A stretch of DNA of 64,000 nt. Source: Diadema setosum (taxonomy: Eukaryota > Echinodermata > Echinoidea > Diadematoida > Diadematidae). The stretch's first letter is position 1; each line of letters opens with the position of its first letter. The DNA is taken from contig CM067067.1 in NCBI GenBank assembly GCA_033980235.1, forward strand, positions 2,259,001-2,323,000, read 5' to 3'. The notes beneath the pieces are model-generated. The model had not been told where the DNA came from. It made no database searches and worked only from the letters and a program-made list of their open reading frames with translations. Positions 20,971-41,739 of this stretch are shown in pieces. Made by a program: the position numbers and the translations under genes.

Positions 20971-21196
20971 ATAAATAATTTCGAACTAAACGACGACTTC
21001 TGTTCAAATTCTCTATCATTAGCAATGATTAGCACAGAGTTGATTCATAGCGAAGCATTTTCTTTTCACACGATGAATAAGACGATGTTATAATCATTAC
21101 AGTCTTAAGCTTTCATAGTACGACTGTTTCCTGTCAGTATGGCCAGTTTGGCTGAAATAGAAGAAAGAGACTGTCCAACAAAGTGAATTCACTTAC

Positions 21197-21283
21197 CTTG
21201 TCCAGACACTGGTCACTGGGTCCGAGCAGATCAGCACCGCAGTGGGAAATGAACCGATGGGAAGATTTCACGTGCTTATATAA
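21197..21283 (-). promoter_or_regulatory. TATA promoter and 5' UTR exon of the copy A cathepsin gene
   Basis: On the minus strand TATATAA (21283-21277) is followed by CACGTG and then a noncoding exon ending CTGGACAAG|GTAAGT at 21197/21196. Transcription would start near 21253 (about 30 bp downstream of the TATA). The exon joins the acceptor at 18206, 21 bp before the start codon. The block is almost identical in copy B. Confidence 0.75.
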
Positions 21284-22020
21284 TAATAAGGAGCCGTGGG
21301 GGAAAGCCCTATAGGCCTACCTACATACAGGCAAAGACAACTAGACGTGAACGCGCGCGCACATACACAAACACGCACAAACACACCTCCATGCATGGAT
21401 GCATACATTCTTATGATGCACAAGAAGAAAGTAATTATTTTGAAGAGATTATCACTAATTGAAGCATAATTATGATCTGTTTTTAATTAATATGATTTTT
21501 ATGAACAAACCTAAAGACGTCATTACTGATTTGAGACTCACATTAAAACCAGACTTTTTATCGTCTAAAATACCCTCGATGAGCAATAACAATTACAAGA
21601 TTTGGTTTCGCATTCTTATTCGTAAGTACACCTTGGCAACCTAGCTCGAATTTCTGTACAGAAAGGTTCAGCTATTAATGACCACTTAGCATGAACCTAT
21701 TCTCCCAAAACAGAAACAAAACAATCCTGTGTATAGCTCTCACGTTGGTTTTGCTTCCTTTCTCATTTTTCCCCGAGCTTTATTTTTATTTCCTTTCTTT
21801 CATCTTTTCTCTCTTCATTGACACTTAAAAGATTCGCATGACACGTGACTATCAATATGCGCATACCTACAGAGAGCAACGGATTAACGAACCTTCAGAA
21901 TAACGAACATCACCCGATGTATCAGATGTTTGGTAGACACGAATTGTTCACCTGAAGTGTCAATCTCTGATTTGATGTAATATGTTAAAGGTAAAATTTA
22001 CCAAATATAAAATAGAGTAG

Positions 22021-23000
22021 GACGCTAGTTTTCCTGCTCAGGCCCGTTTATACTGTTGAAGTAAGTTTTGCACACAAGGCAGTGGACAGGGTGTGCATTT
22101 TTATGTTATAGTACGGTAGGTGAATGGGGTCTGCGCGAGTAGACTAGGCCGGATGACCACGGCTTTTTAAGACCGCACTACGGTGGAGGGCCATTGTCAA
22201 GTTTCTCTATTTCTGGGAGGCCGAAAAGATGTGCTGGTACATTGTAGCTCTTTTTTTTTTTTCAAAGTCTTAATGGGGGAAGTCTCTCCCCATCTCCTTT
22301 TCGATCTCTAGGCCTGGGAGAGGCGAAAAGATGAGCTAACTTTTTATAGTACATGACATTGTATACAGTGCACACGCTGGTTAAAGCTTCCTTTGTATAC
22401 TTTGTTGAGTTTTTATACGCTGGGGAGCCCAGCGTCTTCTCGCCTTAGCTTTTATATTAGTTTGTGAACTTGCAAAGGGTTCTGCATCGGGGTCTTTCTC
22501 ATGTATTTAGTTAAGAGTATTTGAGAGGGTTTAAGTAATGTATATATAGAGAGTAAGTTAAGTCAATGTGTACAGAAATGAAGTTTGAGTTAATGGGAAA
22601 TAGTAAGTGTAATAAGATATCTGGTGATAGAGTAACACGTAGTTGTAAGTACTGAGGGGTGGTTTGGATATTATGTTGTATTATGTCAGTGTACATAGTG
22701 TATGTGAAAATTGTGATTGTTGCGTTTTTGTAACCTGAAAGTATTACGTATCATGTGAATAAAGACTTTGCAGAACTGTGTTAATCAAGCCAGATGTGTT
22801 CTCCCCCTGCTCTCTATACAGGTGTCATATCTCGCAAGGTCAGGGACCTGTTCTTGCATCGTCACCCTTTTTTTGTTGTTGTTGTTGTTGTTGTTGAATG
22901 AACGCCCCCTGCACCCCCATACCCAAAAGCAGGCTACGACTATACACGTAGGAGAGCAAGTGCGCTGTTTGCTGTCGCGCTTGCAACGAAACACGGGCGT
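22021..23000. other. Unassigned spacer between the duplicates
   Basis: Not shared with copy A or B. It contains ATAGTACGGTAGGTGAATGG near 22109 and an AATAAA at about 22758, and a (GTT)n tract at 22873-22896. A solo LTR was considered but no matching ends or target duplication could be fixed. No convincing gene. Confidence 0.35.
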
Positions 23001-23001
23001 T

Positions 23002-24695
23002 CAGTGGCGTATCTAGGGAAAACGGCGCCCGGGTCAAGCGAGAAAATTGCGCCCCTAATTTCTGAAAAAGTGTTCAACCCCAACCCCATCCCGGTAGGGA
23101 CTTTTAAAAAAAAAGTCTACATGATATGCTTTTTCAAGCACTTAAAAGGGGTCTTTTGAGGCTGAATTAAAGGTCCAGTTTACCTTTGGGAGCAGTGATT
23201 TCAAAAATTTTCAAGATATCATATGTGATGCATATGTGTAGGTCTGTTGTATCATAAAACATCCTACCATATGAAATATTTGCAATAAAACCTAAAATAT
23301 AAGGAGATATCAGGGTTTTTCTCAATAAACCGTAACTGTATACGGTTTAGTCTGGAAATTTTTTTATTATAACTATTGTTCACATTTTGTGTATTCAACA
23401 ACACTTAACATCGATTCATACGGATTCAAATTTTGACAGTGGTTGTTTCTATCCCTAACTCACATTTTAGAACTATTTTATAGCACTAATGCTTTCATCT
23501 GCAAATGGTAAATTATGCCTTTAAATATAATAAATTTAGATAAATTTTGGCGAGCGAGCGCAGCGAGCGAGCGGAAAGTTTTTGTACATTTCCGCGTCAT
23601 CACGTTTTGTTCTTATCTTTTTTTTATTTTGATAAATTTTGGCGAGCGAGCGAGCCGAAAATTTTGGTATTTCAGCTTACAAAACATGGAGTTCTTGTCA
23701 TTCTTTTCTTATTAAATCTTACAATTCTAATCAAGATATAGTGACAGCCTTATAGATAACGATTTATACCAACAAACTGAGGAATTGAAAAATACTCCAA
23801 ATCAGTACGCACGAGTGAGCCGAGATTGGTATATTTCCGCGTCATCATCACGTTTTGTTCTTATCTCTTTTCTTTTAATAAATTTGAGCGAGCGAGCGCA
23901 GCGTGCGAGCTCAAAATTTCTTTATTTCAGCTTACAAAACATGGAATTCTTGTCATTTTTTGCTTATCAAATCTTACAATTCTAATCAAGATATAGTGAC
24001 GACCTTATAGATAACGATCCTTATGCCAACAAACTGAGGACTTGAAAAATACTCCAAATTAGTACGCACGAGTGAGCCGAAATTTGTATATTTCCGCGCC
24101 ATCATCACGTTTTGTTCTTTTCTCTTTTTTTTTTTTGGATAAATTTTAGCGAGCGAGCCCAAAATTTCTGTATTTCAGCTTACAAAACATGGAATTCTTG
24201 TCATTTTTCGCTTATTAAATCTTACAATTCTAATCAAAATATAGTGACGGCCTTATAGATAACGATTTATACCAACAAACTGAGGACTTGAAAAATACTC
24301 AAAATAGTACGCGCGATTGAGCCGCGCCATCATTACGTTTTGTTCTTATCTTGTTTGATTTGTTTTTTTGCGCCCCCCCCCCCCCCCCCCGTATGTTCGA
24401 CACCTTTGGCGCCTTCGTTTGATCCAATGCGCGATCGCTTCAGAACGAAAGAAATAAAATTGCAGCCGCTGCTTCGTGTAACATTTTGCTTTCTAACGAT
24501 GGCATGTGTGAACACAATATACATTGTCATTTTGTCCGCGTCATCATCACGTTTTGTTCTTATCTTCTTTTTTATATATTTGGCGAGCGAGCGCAACGAG
24601 CTATCCGAAATTTCAGCTTATAAAACATGGAATTCTTGTGTGAACACAATAAACATTGTCATTTTTTGTTTCTATCTTGTTTGATTTGGTTTTCT
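23002..24695. mobile_element. hAT-like non-autonomous element with internal tandem subunits, right end missing
   Basis: Starts CAGTGGCGTATCTAGGG and shares AAAACGGCGCCCGGG and GCGCCCCTAATTTCTGAAAA with the copies at 13.9 and 59.3-61.0 kb. From about 23530 it consists of several 240-265-bp subunits. Each has TTTTGGCGAGCGAGCG, CATGGAATTCTTGTCATTTT, ATCAAGATATAGTGACGGCC and TTCCGCGTCATCATCACG. It stops at GATTTGGTTTTCTG without the GATACGCCACTG end. The small frames are repeat shadows. Confidence 0.8.
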
Positions 24696-24783
24696 GGTCT
24701 GCCTGAAGATCGCGACAGCGTGAAACCGCCGGTAACAGACAAGGCATCAAAAACAGAAGTACGCCTATAATATAATGTATTAC

Positions 24784-24785
<2 letters not shown>

Positions 24786-24838
<53 letters not shown>
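24786..24838. repeat. (TA)n microsatellite at the left edge of duplication copy B
   Basis: A TA dinucleotide run followed by sequence collinear with 7303 onward. Confidence 0.9.
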
Positions 24839-24840
<2 letters not shown>

Positions 24841-25323
24841 CAGTGTCACTTATTCAAATTCATACTATAATAGTCTCATTCTGAACGCGCGAAGCGTCTC
24901 ATGTTCATTGTGTTTGTAAAAAAAAAAAGGATTTGTTTAAAGGATAGATTATGCATTGACGTTGTTCCTTGGGGAAAAAAAAGCTTTAATGAAAACAGCA
25001 AATTTTGAGAGCTATATACGTCTGACTCACACCTATTATCACTGGTATTTTCTTACACACACAAAAAAAAACAACAACACACACACACATAAACACACAC
25101 GCACGCACACATCGTTCATACCTATACTGCAGTATTTTCCTGATTATGCAGTGGTGTGGAGTATAGTGTAACGAGATATACTAAAGACATGCATCTGATC
25201 TTCTTAATTGTTAAAAGCCGATTACAATAATAAGCCTCATTTTCACTTCATGCCTTCTCGTGTCGTTCACAATCACTCGCCATCAACTCCCTCGTTATGG
25301 GATGGTAACAAGTCTGTTCTTAA

Positions 25324-26133
25324 AGGCCGTGTCACACCAGCCTTGCGTGCGACTTGCAAAGAACAATTTTGACTACCCGGAGGTCCCCGTTGATGATCCG
25401 CACATGACAGTACCTAGCGTGTATCTCAAAAGTAGTCGCCCGGAGGTGCGCACGCATGTTATTTTACCCGCAACCGTGTTTAGGCCCTGTCACACCTTTC
25501 CGGGCAAGCTACTCGGGCTTGTTACGTGTAGGGATTTTCTAGCATACTGGACATTCCTGAGGGCGGAAAAGGATTTGTGCGAGTCAGCGCATGTGTCTTA
25601 CTTGCTGGACGCGTTATACTTGCGAGTATACTGTGTGACCTTTGTACCAGTCGCGTGGGGGCTGACAACTAAGTGAAGGAATTCCTCTAATGGAATGGCT
25701 GAAATCTCACAGAATTTCATTATCTTGGCTGCATACGGGACTGCGAAGTACCTGCGTGGGGAATGCCTGGGAAGTACTGCCGCTAAGGGTCTCCTACTGG
25801 CGTTCTGCGGGGACTTCTACCGGCATTCCCGCGACTCACCCGGAAAAAGTTTTGGTCATGCTCAAAACTTTGCTGCGGTTAAATCGGACTTGCGTGAGCA
25901 CCTCCTGGCAACTACGCGCTAGATACTGTCAGGTGCGGACCAACTGCGCAGAGCTCCGGGGAGTAAATTTGTTTCCCCGCAAGTCAAGCCGCAGAAGTTC
26001 CCCCGTACGGTATGACAAGGCATGAATGAACATTGCAAACATTCTTGTTTGCCCGCTGAAAATCTTCTACGTGCTGGAATCTACCTCCTCGCCACAAGCC
26101 CGCGTAGCTTGCCCGGAATGGTGTGACACGGCC
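25324..26133. mobile_element. TTAA-flanked GC-rich non-autonomous DNA element
   Basis: Terminal repeats GGCCGTGTCACACCA / TGGTGTGACACGGCC are flanked by TTAA on both sides (25320-25323 and 26134-26137). Copy A at the matching point reads CTGTTCTTAACTGGTGA with a single TTAA, so the empty site is directly visible. The interior is much richer in GC than its surroundings and repeats CCTGTCACACC-like words near 25490. TTAA targets are typical of piggyBac and some Kolobok elements; no transposase is present. The open frames (25260-26025) are GC-driven. Confidence 0.88.
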
Positions 26134-26267
26134 TTAACTGGTGATGTTCGTTATTCCGAAGGTTTCGTTAATCTAAAATTAAGGTTTGTTATTCCGAAAC
26201 ACACAAATTTCAGTGGTATAGATACAATCGTTAATCCGACAATGAAACAGGGTTCGTTAATCAGATC

Positions 26268-27360
26268 TAAGGCGGGGGCGGACATCCGGGCATTTTCAAC
26301 ATGGAGCCCTAGTAACCGACCCGGCCGATGAAAACAAATGCGTAGCGACCGTACCTTAGTGCAGCGCTCAGCAATGCATCGCATGCATAATACACGCACG
26401 GTACATGTACATGCATAATGCACTGCACTGAATGAACGCTATACGCTAGTGTGCTATTATCGGTTATTTTTGCACAGCTTTCTGACATTTTTACTGCAGA
26501 TTCGTACATCATTTCATCGTTTGTTTCACATCCTCACAATGCCTCGAAGTTGTGTTGTGTTTGGCTGCCATAATCATAGTCTAATGTTGGACAAAAAACG
26601 ATCTTTCTTTGAACTTCCAAAACGTGATCGCAGTCCAGAAAGAAGGAACCGGTGGTTAGCTGCTATCAGCCGGGAGAATGAAGACGGATCCCACTGGAGT
26701 CCAGTGAAGTCAAGGACGATATGCTCTGAATTCAAATTACTGGAAGTAAATGATAACCGACTACTAACCAGGTGTACTCGTTAGGTACATGTACACATCG
26801 GCGAACTGAATGTCTGGCCACGACGTAGGGAATTGATCCACGAGTCTGCGGGTACACGTTAGCCCGACCAGACGCTGTTAATACGCTACGCGAATACGTA
26901 TGTACAGCGGCGACTGGGCTGTGTATAGTTAGGTACACGGTAAGGACAAACTGCAAGGCCGATGGAGGACAGTTTAGTCTCGTACGTATCTCTCCTTTGC
27001 TTCCCGTGAAAGTTTATCACAGTAATCGAAAGACATCTTATAATCTATGAAAGCATATTTTAACTGAAACAATGAACTAGATTCAACGGTAAATAAAAGT
27101 GAAATGAACAGCATTAAACGCGACAGTAGACACATGTCTAGTAACACAGCGTGAACTGACACTAATGACAGCTCCACTGTAGATCCACGTAAACTCCGTT
27201 TAAGTGTGCTAATGAACGGTCCCATATATTGCAATTCGCGTATTGTATGACGGCATTGCATGCTCTGTTGCACGCTCGTTTGACGGCTATTGTTTTCATC
27301 GCACTAAGGGCAGCGAGTTCGTCGCTATGCGGAAGTGACGTCACTCCGCCCCCGCCTATA
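26268..27360. mobile_element. DNA transposon relic with TAAGGCGGGGGCGGA ends, carrying a THAP remnant
   Basis: The left end (T)AAGGCGGGGGCGGA and right end TCCGCCCCCGCCTA are inverted. A second inverted pair, GATGAAAACAA, lies about 60 bp inside each end. Copy A lacks the block. It encodes a THAP-like zinc finger remnant, as expected for P-element or THAP-type Kolobok derivatives. The superfamily is not settled. Confidence 0.7.
26539..26784 (+). pseudogene. THAP-type zinc finger fragment (transposase remnant)
   Basis: From ATG 26539 the frame reads MPRSCVVFGCHNHS, then FELPKRD, RRNRWLAAISRE and SRTICSEF. This follows the C-x4-C, W and ICSE(H)F layout of THAP domains, which bind DNA in P-element-like transposases and in host regulators. 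The zinc-ligand His expected after CSE is missing (CSEF followed by KLLE), and the frame stops within 25 residues. It is therefore a broken domain with no catalytic part. Confidence in the THAP call is good; function is unlikely. Confidence 0.75.
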
Positions 27361-27688
27361 GGCCAGTTCACAGTTCCAATCTGAGCATGTGCAGATAAAG
27401 GTCATTTGGGACCTTCTCTTGAAATGAATTTACAACTGAGGTATTCAAAACCTAGATAGGGCTTCATAACATCTGTGTTATAAATGAACCAGGTGCAGAT
27501 TGGCATTTACAGGTGAATGTCCATTCTTTCCAGCAAAATCTAACAAAAGCCATTAATGCTGCACTGACATGTAAATTACCACTTCCTGCATGGCTGTTTT
27601 CAACTGCTCTTCTTGAAGACTATTCCATGTTTTGCAAAGTCTGTGGTTGGAGAGGTCATTTGAAACAGTGCTAACTGTGAACTGGCTT
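27361..27688. mobile_element. MITE with GGCCAGTTCACAGT ends
   Basis: GGCCAGTTCACAGT at 27361 and ACTGTGAACTGGC at 27674-27686 are inverted. Copy A has no counterpart. The subterminal AAGGTCATTT words and GAGCATGTGCAG link it to the element at 36979-37420. Confidence 0.8.
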
Positions 27689-28095
27689 ATTCCGAAAGTT
27701 CTTTTATCCAAAAAAAAAAAAAAAAAAAATGCACACTCACGAACCTTCGGAATCATAATCCTTCTCTTTTGGGGGAATTAGAAGCCTTTGGAATAACAGA
27801 CACACTTTGGAAAAATGAACCGTAATCGTTCCAAACAGCAATCACGAGTCACGACGAGGTATAAACAACACTTGCAACTGTCAATTTGGTGCAAAACTTA
27901 TTTATCATGACCCCTTTGCTGCCCCCCCCCCCCATTAATCCGATGATAAAGTTTCATTTGATTTACTTCCATGAGACTTCCTATACTAAATTGGTATTTC
28001 AAACAGAAATTCCTGTATGATTGATGCTTATACTACCAAGTGAGTAGATCTGCCTGAGTATATACATCTTAATGCATACTACTATTCAGACATGA

Positions 28096-28490
28096 CTGTT
28101 AACGGGATGGTACAGTATTGGTGGAGATGAAAATTGGGCTTTAATGTTATGCGAGATACCAGGAAAACACTTATAATAACAGAAATACCATTCTAAAAGG
28201 AATTCAAAGTTTATTTGATAAAAATCGGGTTTGGAATAGCTGAAACATCCAAAAACAAAGTGAAACAAATCAATCGTAATAAATTTAATGTGGGTCCCAC
28301 ACTTTATCAGGATCGCTCTGTTTTGGATATCTCCGCCAATTTAAAACCAATTTTCATCAAATAAACATTGAATCCCTCTTGGAATTACATGCTCTTTCAT
28401 ATTTCATAAAAGGTTTCTCACTATCTCACAAAAAAGTGATAAAAATCTGAAGTTAAGGCTCAATCAAAACTATACGATCCCTTTAATATT
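28096..28490. mobile_element. Fold-back MITE, copy B-specific
   Basis: It interrupts the sequence joined in copy A between TTCAGACATG (8478) and ACGTGGAGTAAAATC (8494). Inverted halves meet near TAATAAATTTAATGTGGGTCC. It shares its core with 6885-7195. Confidence 0.75.
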
Positions 28491-29232
28491 AAACGTGGGG
28501 TAAAATCATGTATTGGACAGAAATGGTGAATGCTGAGTATACAACAATAACATAGCATGTTAATCCAATCTATCATTGCGCTTCGACCAAGAAAGAATTA
28601 TTTACAGAGAGACACTATACATCACCCACTACTAAGTAACTGAACTAAAACACTGTCTGACTAATGACCTATAGTTATTGCTGGCACGTGATCACAGCTG
28701 AAATCATTTTACTGCTTTGGAGTCGTTGGATAAAAGACGAAAAAAACAAAACAAAAACAAAACCATTTTGTGTACTTTGTCTTCATGATTCGAAAGACTA
28801 TAGTATTACACTTATAATCTAAAGTTTTGTATAATGTTTACGTTTTACTATGACTATACGCTTTATTCAAATTAAGACTTTTCCGAAATCAAAATTCAGA
28901 AATGCGCCTGATATTGTGGTACACACACTGACTATGATAATATAGGCCTACTGGAAAATTCCGCATTAAAGCTTGAACAATTTGCACCCGGACCCACATC
29001 TTGTTCAAGCTTGCGTGTTTTTAACACGCTGTTATGATATCATTTCAACTTCTATAAGATACCCATTTCATAAACACTATACTTTACGTGCTTCTCATTT
29101 ATCTCGGTTACTTTTATCTTGATAAGCTTCCACAGTGTGTTATGTGGGTGAGGGTCATTATTAGAGGCATATCCGTTTTAGTAGCTTGTGGCTGTTGTCT
29201 AGAACCAAATCGACAAATTCATGTCGCTCATA

Positions 29233-29346
29233 GTACTGTATACGCTTTTATTTTCGCGAATGAGGGGGACACAGACATTTTCGCGAGATGTGGTTTTCGC
29301 CAAATTCGCGAAAATTAAACCCTCACAAAATAACAGCTTATACAGT
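29233..29346. mobile_element. Small MITE with TTTTCGCGAA motifs, copy B-specific
   Basis: Begins GTACTGTATACGCTTTTATTT and ends AACAGCTTATACAGTTTA. Copy A reads TCATAATACACC at the same place. Same family style as 1337-1515. Confidence 0.78.
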
Positions 29347-30228
29347 TTATACACCCTGTCGAGGACGGACTGATTTTGCTACAACACGCATTTCCCATAG
29401 ACAGTTGACCTAGTATACTCGGGACTCGTCCTCAACTGGTCATTGAAATAACATCGTTCTTCATATTTCAAAGGGACATTCCAGACGATTTTCATAATTT
29501 CACATCATGTAGTACATAATTCGACAACTCCATGTATAGATTTGTGGAATTTATTGTGGTTCTTGAGCAGAGAAACAATACTTAAAAAAAAAACCTTAAA
29601 CAAATAACATGACAGATAACAAATAACAGGATGATGACATAGGAGATTCACATATTTCAGTAATGTAGCAGTGTAATTCCATTACAATACTGCTTGCTTG
29701 TGAGTTCACCTGTGTATAATCTATGCATGCCTTCTTCTTTTGTTCTGCTTCCTTGAGACCCAACTCATGCATTCTTATGGTGCCATGTCATCATCCTTGT
29801 ATATTGCAATTAGTTCTAAATTTTGAAAATATTCTTATTCTTCATCCTAATTATCACAAATTCAGAAACTCTGTTCTCAGTATAATTAATTTATAATTGT
29901 TCAAATGAAAAAAATGTGTAAATCATCCGGAGGTCTCCTTTCTTGTTGGGGAAATCTCGGAAAATCTGTTGATGCCCTGTGGGTTACCCAGCAGTGTTTT
30001 TGAGTACTCAATTGTGTCTGTCATAATTTTGTTGTGTGTGTGTGTGTGTGTGTGTGTGTGGATTTTTTTTTTTTTTTTTACTCTCAAGTTTAAAAAAAAA
30101 AAAGGAAGTGCAGACGTAAGAATTATTCCATCTTCAATTGCTGTTTCTGCAAGCTAAACCAATATGACGTCAACATGATACTCCGGTCGAAAATCCTGCA
30201 CTCTTTGCCGTGTCAACATTGGTGAATA
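29347..30228. other. 3' flank of the copy B gene; simple repeats only
   Basis: Contains a copy B-specific block from about 29350 to 29945 with no coding frame, an inverted GAGGACGGACT / CTCGTCCTC pair near 29360-29435, and a (TG)n/T-run at 30032-30080. Confidence 0.5.
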
Positions 30229-39263
<9,035 letters not shown>

Positions 39264-39284
39264 GATGACAGAATACGCTGAATC

Positions 39285-39571
39285 CTGTAAAAGCATGAAG
39301 AGAGGAGTGTTAGCGCCTCTTACGCCAATACTAGTAACTGGTAGGAATATAGGGCTCACACGGGCAAATAATTCCCCATAGAGACGTGTATTAGAATTCA
39401 AAATACAAAAAATTCTGTAAAATAGCTGGGAGATATGAGATGTTTCATCTTCATTAACCTGGATAAGTGAGCTGTATACCCTTTCATCCATCAAATTTCC
39501 AAGGCGGGTTTTTTTTTTTCAGCTCAAACTCTGTCCGAGGGTCCGCAAAGCCAGACTACGAGTTCTTTTCA

Positions 39572-39606
<35 letters not shown>

Positions 39607-41196
39607 CCTATTTTCTGTAAATGCACCCAGTGAAATATAGTCCCTTCAAATTCCATGAGAAAAGTTTTCATCTTCCAACCAAAATGCAGTTTGTAGAGGA
39701 ATTCATACTCAATATCTGCAGCTATTCAGTTTTTCGTCAAACTGCATTATTGATTTTTAATTATTTTTTTCTTCATTTATTTTGGCATCTTTGGTACGAT
39801 TTTGTGAAGGGGTCTGGGACATTCCATTTTATTCACAGATGTGAGCCCTAGAGTGGATGTTATAGGTAATAATCAAAACTTCGTTGGTTTGCTTGTGTCA
39901 AACGGCCACCCTTTGTAGTGAATGCGAGAGGAGCTATCCCCACAGAGGGTCGTTACGCGAAACCAGTCGAGCCAGTACAGACAGCTCCGGGAGCCAAGCT
40001 GACCCAGGTAAAGGATAGTGAGAGCCACTCCAAGTGAGACACTTGACTTCTGCTCTCTAGCTCTCCCCCCTCGACCATCAGTGCTACCGACAATATTACT
40101 CAGTTCCATTCAGTTCAATTCCACTGAATCAATTTCTTTCATTCTTCTGTATTCCAACTCTTTACATTCAGGTGATCCCATCACTGCATGCCCCTGAGGC
40201 TTTAAGGTACACTTTTTTCTTTTAAATTACTTAAATTATCTTTTCTTATTGTTGTATTAATCTGATTTGTTACCGTTTTGTTCCTCTATTGTGTATAAGT
40301 GTGAAATATGTTGCATTTCTTCTGGTATTTATTGCAAACGTTGAAAGAAATAAAGGAGAGTTTTATGCTCTAAATCATATCATAACAAAACATTATTTTA
40401 TATCCATCCAACAAAAATAATTATACATAATACACATTTTGACAAATTATATCGTTTAACAATTTGTAAGAAGTACAAGTCATAGAATATAATACAATTA
40501 AATAAATACGAATGAATATAACAGATAATGAAAGAGAGAGAGAGAGAGAGCATACTTTGCAATGAAGACAACAGTGTCTAGGCCTAAAGAGCGATGGAAA
40601 ATGTGAGCTACAGTACAAACTGAGCTTGTAATATTCGAATCACTCGCAAACAAATGCCGTATGTATCTCCAAAATTTATCCATCTACGATTTGATCATCC
40701 GATAACTACAGGTAATATAAAACAATATTTTGTAGGCAGGACAGTACAGACAAAATACAAATTTGAAATGAGATTAGATGCCTGAGGAAATCTTTGTAAA
40801 AGAGCTAACAGGAACAGATTGTAACACAGTTTCTGTCATAAATGAAATATGAGCAAGGAAATTGGGATTCCATCAGTTTACATATGTTCGTCAGCAACAG
40901 ACAAACTGATCTACATAACCGGTGTTTTACTTCACTGGCTGAGTCGATTTTCGAGTAATAAAGAAAATGATAAACGACCTGACTAAAAATCATTTCTGAG
41001 TGCGACCAGGATCTTTAACAAGATCAATGGTTCAACTCAATGCAGTGTAACCGGGTGAAGAGAAAACAAACAATACAAATCAGAAATAGTTTCGAACTAA
41101 ACCACAACTTCTTGTTCAATTCTTTATCACTAGCGCAGAGCTGATTTATAGCGAAGCATTTCTTTTCACACGATGAAGAAGACGATGTTATAATCA
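39285..41196. other. Copy B 5' UTR intron; poly(A) and simple repeats
   Basis: Collinear with copy A apart from a 39.4-39.85-kb block that includes an A27 run at 39575-39603. (GA)n lies at 40533-40550. No gene seen. Confidence 0.6.
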
Positions 41197-41296
41197 TTAC
41201 AGTCTTTAGCTTTCATAATACGACTGTTTCCTGTCAGTATGGCCAGTTTGGCTGAAATAGAAGAAAGAGACTGTCCAACAAAGTGAATTCACTTAC

Positions 41297-41383
41297 CTTG
41301 TCCAGACACTGGTCACTGGCTCCGAGCAGATCAGCACCGCAGTGGGAAATGAACCGATGGGAAGATTTCACGTGCTTATATAA
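41297..41383 (-). promoter_or_regulatory. TATA promoter and 5' UTR exon of the copy B cathepsin gene
   Basis: TATATAA at 41383-41377, CACGTG next to it, and the donor CTGGACAAG|GTAAGT at 41297/41296. Only one base differs from copy A within this interval. A (CA)n/(GC)n tract lies upstream at 41453-41517. Confidence 0.75.
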
Positions 41384-41739
41384 TAATGAGGAGCCGTGGG
41401 GGAAAGCCCTATAGGCCTACCTACATACAGGCAAAGACAACCAGATGTGAACGCACACACACACACACACACACACGCGCGCGCGCGCACACACACACAC
41501 ACACGCACACACACACCACGCACATACACACATTCATGCATGGATGCATACCTTCTTATGATGCACAAGAAAGTTTGTTATTTAACATGATTTTCATAAA
41601 CAAACCTAAAGACGTCATTACCGATTTGCGACTCGCACTAAAACCAGGCTCTTTGTCGTTTAAAACAAGAAGGTAAAATACCTCCTTGGTTTAAAATATC
41701 CTCGATGAGCAATAGCACTTACAAGATTTGGTTTCACGA

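Noticed and set aside
22021..22800. Solo LTR with AATAAA at about 22758
   Set aside because: No paired TG/CA ends or flanking duplication could be fixed by eye.
25260..26025. Two long plus-strand frames (138 and 111 codons) in a GC-rich block
   Set aside because: They lie inside the TTAA-flanked element, start in the flank, and have no motif; low stop density follows from GC content.
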